From: Candidatus Izemoplasma sp.
GTDB lineage: Bacteria > Bacillota_I > Bacilli_A > Izemoplasmatales > Izemoplasmataceae
Direction of reading: 5' to 3'
Length of the DNA: 15,741 nucleotides
NCBI GenBank assembly: GCA_007123975.1
Contig: SLFZ01000121.1
Span: 1-15,741, forward strand
Positions 14,651-15,741 of the stretch are shown here, one piece after another. The translations under genes were made by a program, and so were the position numbers. Every line of letters begins with the position of its first letter. The first letter of the stretch is position 1. Below the pieces are notes generated by a model. It saw only the letters and a program-made list of their open reading frames with translations, was not told the origin of the DNA and did no database searches.

Positions 14651-15741
14651 TTCGAATCTGTTTCATCTGGTATGGTTTGATTTTGAGGACGATTATGCAC
14701 ACGAACAACCTTATGCCTAATCACTCCGTAGCGCTTCTTCCCACGGCGCAACACGTGCGTGGTGCCGTGCAACGCCGTATCGGGTGTCAACATGAGCGCT
14801 TCATCGGCGACTTTGTTGCCGTTAAGGCTTACCGCGCGCTGCGTGATCATCGTGCGCGCATCGCGGCGACTCGTCGCAAGGCCACAACCGATTAACGCGT
14901 CAACGAGCGATATTTCGCCTTTGACGGCATGCGCGTCGATGCCTTCAAACGCCATCGCGAGTTCAGCCTCACTTAAGGAGGTGACGTCGTTGTTGAAGAG
15001 CGCTTCAGTGATGTTTTCGGCTTGTTTTAACGCATCATCGCCATGCACGTAGCGTGTCAGTTCGTGCGCCAAGACGCGCTGTGCCTCACGAAGGTGAGGG
15101 TTTTCTTTGGTGGCGTGTTCGAGTTCGCTGATGCGCTCAAGCGAAAGCATCGTGAACTGTTTCAAGCGATCGATGACATCGGCGTCATCGACGTTAATAA
15201 AGTGTTGGTAAAAGGCGTAGGGAGACGTTCGCTCAGGCGATAGCCAGACTGTGCCTTCTTCGGTTTTGCCAAACTTGGTGCCGTCGGCCTTGGTTAACAG
15301 CGGTGCGACCATGCCGTAGGCTTTGGCCTCAGCGCCCTCGGTGCGGCGGATGAGTTCAAGCCCGGCGGTGATGTTGCCCCATTGGTCTTGCCCACCGATT
15401 TGCAAGGTGCAGCCGTGGTTGCGATAGAGTTCCCAAAAGTCCACGGACTGAAGAATTTGGTAGGTGAACTCGGCGAAACTGATGCCGGTTTCAAGACGGC
15501 TTTTGACGCTGTCTTTGGCGAGCATCTGATTAAGGCCGAAGTGTTTCCCGTGGTTTCGCAAGAAGCCTATAAGCGAGTAGTCTTTGATCCAATCGAAGTT
15601 GTTCACAATCGTCGCGTTCGGCAGGAGTCGCATCACTTGTTTTGTCATCGCGTCGGCGTTTGATGCAACCTCGGCTTCATCGAGCAACGTGCGTTCTTCT
15701 TTCTTTCCGCTTGGATCACCGACAAGGGCGGTTCCACCGCC
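14611..15741 (-). CDS. tyrS: Tyrosyl-tRNA synthetase, N-terminus outside window
   Basis: Class I synthetase charging tRNA-Tyr. 376 residues are visible; the N-terminal part with the HIGH-like motif lies beyond the window. Visible: ALVGDPSGKKEERTLLD (5-21), FGLNQMLAKDSVKSRLETGISFAEFTYQILQ (68-98), tyrosine pocket QIGGQDQWGNITAGLELI (114-131) and the KMSKS-equivalent KFGKT (156-160). A C-terminal S4-like RNA-binding domain runs at about 278-343 (SRRDARTMI, VSLNGNKV, LRRGKKRYGVIRH). Bacillus TyrRS ends almost exactly there (RRGKKKYYLIRYA). Here about 33 further residues follow, low-complexity and basic at the end (DSKSSKKKKDIQKVS). The tail lies partly in the 10-bp periodic tract. No terminator follows directly; the one at 14471-14502 may serve both strands. 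Confidence 0.96.
   Translation of the reverse strand, partial: GGGTALVGDPSGKKEERTLLDEAEVASNADAMTKQVMRLLPNATIVNNFDWIKDYSLIGFLRNHGKHFGLNQMLAKDSVKSRLETGISFAEFTYQILQSVDFWELYRNHGCTLQIGGQDQWGNITAGLELIRRTEGAEAKAYGMVAPLLTKADGTKFGKTEEGTVWLSPERTSPYAFYQHFINVDDADVIDRLKQFTMLSLERISELEHATKENPHLREAQRVLAHELTRYVHGDDALKQAENITEALFNNDVTSLSEAELAMAFEGIDAHAVKGEISLVDALIGCGLATSRRDARTMITQRAVSLNGNKVADEALMLTPDTALHGTTHVLRRGKKRYGVIRHKVVRVHNRPQNQTIPDETDSKSSKKKKDIQKVS

Noticed and set aside
1..15741. Mobile element, phage, toxin-antitoxin or defence island
   Set aside because: No transposase, integrase, terminal repeats or defence-type domains; almost every gene is recognisable housekeeping or metal homeostasis with consistent organisation.

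Overview
The window is gene-dense bacterial chromosome of roughly balanced base composition. TGA is used as a stop and TGG encodes Trp, so the standard bacterial code applies. Shine-Dalgarno sites are strong and several promoters fit the SigA-type TTGACA/TATAAT consensus. Pol I is of the Bacillus type (dead proofreading domain) and TyrRS, PepV, CoaX and the COG4684-type ECF S component are all typical of Bacillota. A Bacillota or Mollicutes-related lineage that keeps the standard code (for example Acholeplasmatales or Izemoplasmatales relatives) fits, but this placement is inference.

Layout. (1) Positions 1-4576, minus strand: a repair/metal operon read polA, CDF metal transporter, nitroreductase, mutM(fpg, cut by the window edge). 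All junctions overlap and an extended -10 promoter lies before polA. (2) 4594-8160, minus: trmB, M42 aminopeptidase, pantothenate ECF S component (panT) and coaX follow each other closely, then acpP with its own perfect consensus promoter and a terminator. Pantothenate uptake, its phosphorylation and the acyl carrier protein that needs a CoA-derived arm are thus adjacent. (3) 8163-10646, minus: an 802-residue PAS-GGDEF protein whose C-terminal HD-GYP domain has lost its metal ligands, with its own promoter and terminator. (4) 10649-12054, minus: a PepV-type M20 dipeptidase. (5) 12067-14502, plus: a divergent zinc-resistance operon made of a P1B-2 ATPase (ZntA/CadA type) and an ArsR/SmtB-family sensor with a complete alpha-5 zinc site; a matching inverted repeat lies inside the ATPase promoter. 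(6) 14511-15741: an AT-rich stretch with a striking 10-bp periodicity, running into the 3' end of a minus-strand tyrS whose N-terminus is outside the window.

I found no mobile element, CRISPR array, RNA gene, integrase or phage gene, and no gene-free stretch over 300 bases. I did not find a clear undescribed multi-gene system. The best leads are the decayed HD-GYP domain fused to an intact GGDEF domain, the 10-bp periodic tract at the end of tyrS, and the compact zinc-export module with its visible operator.
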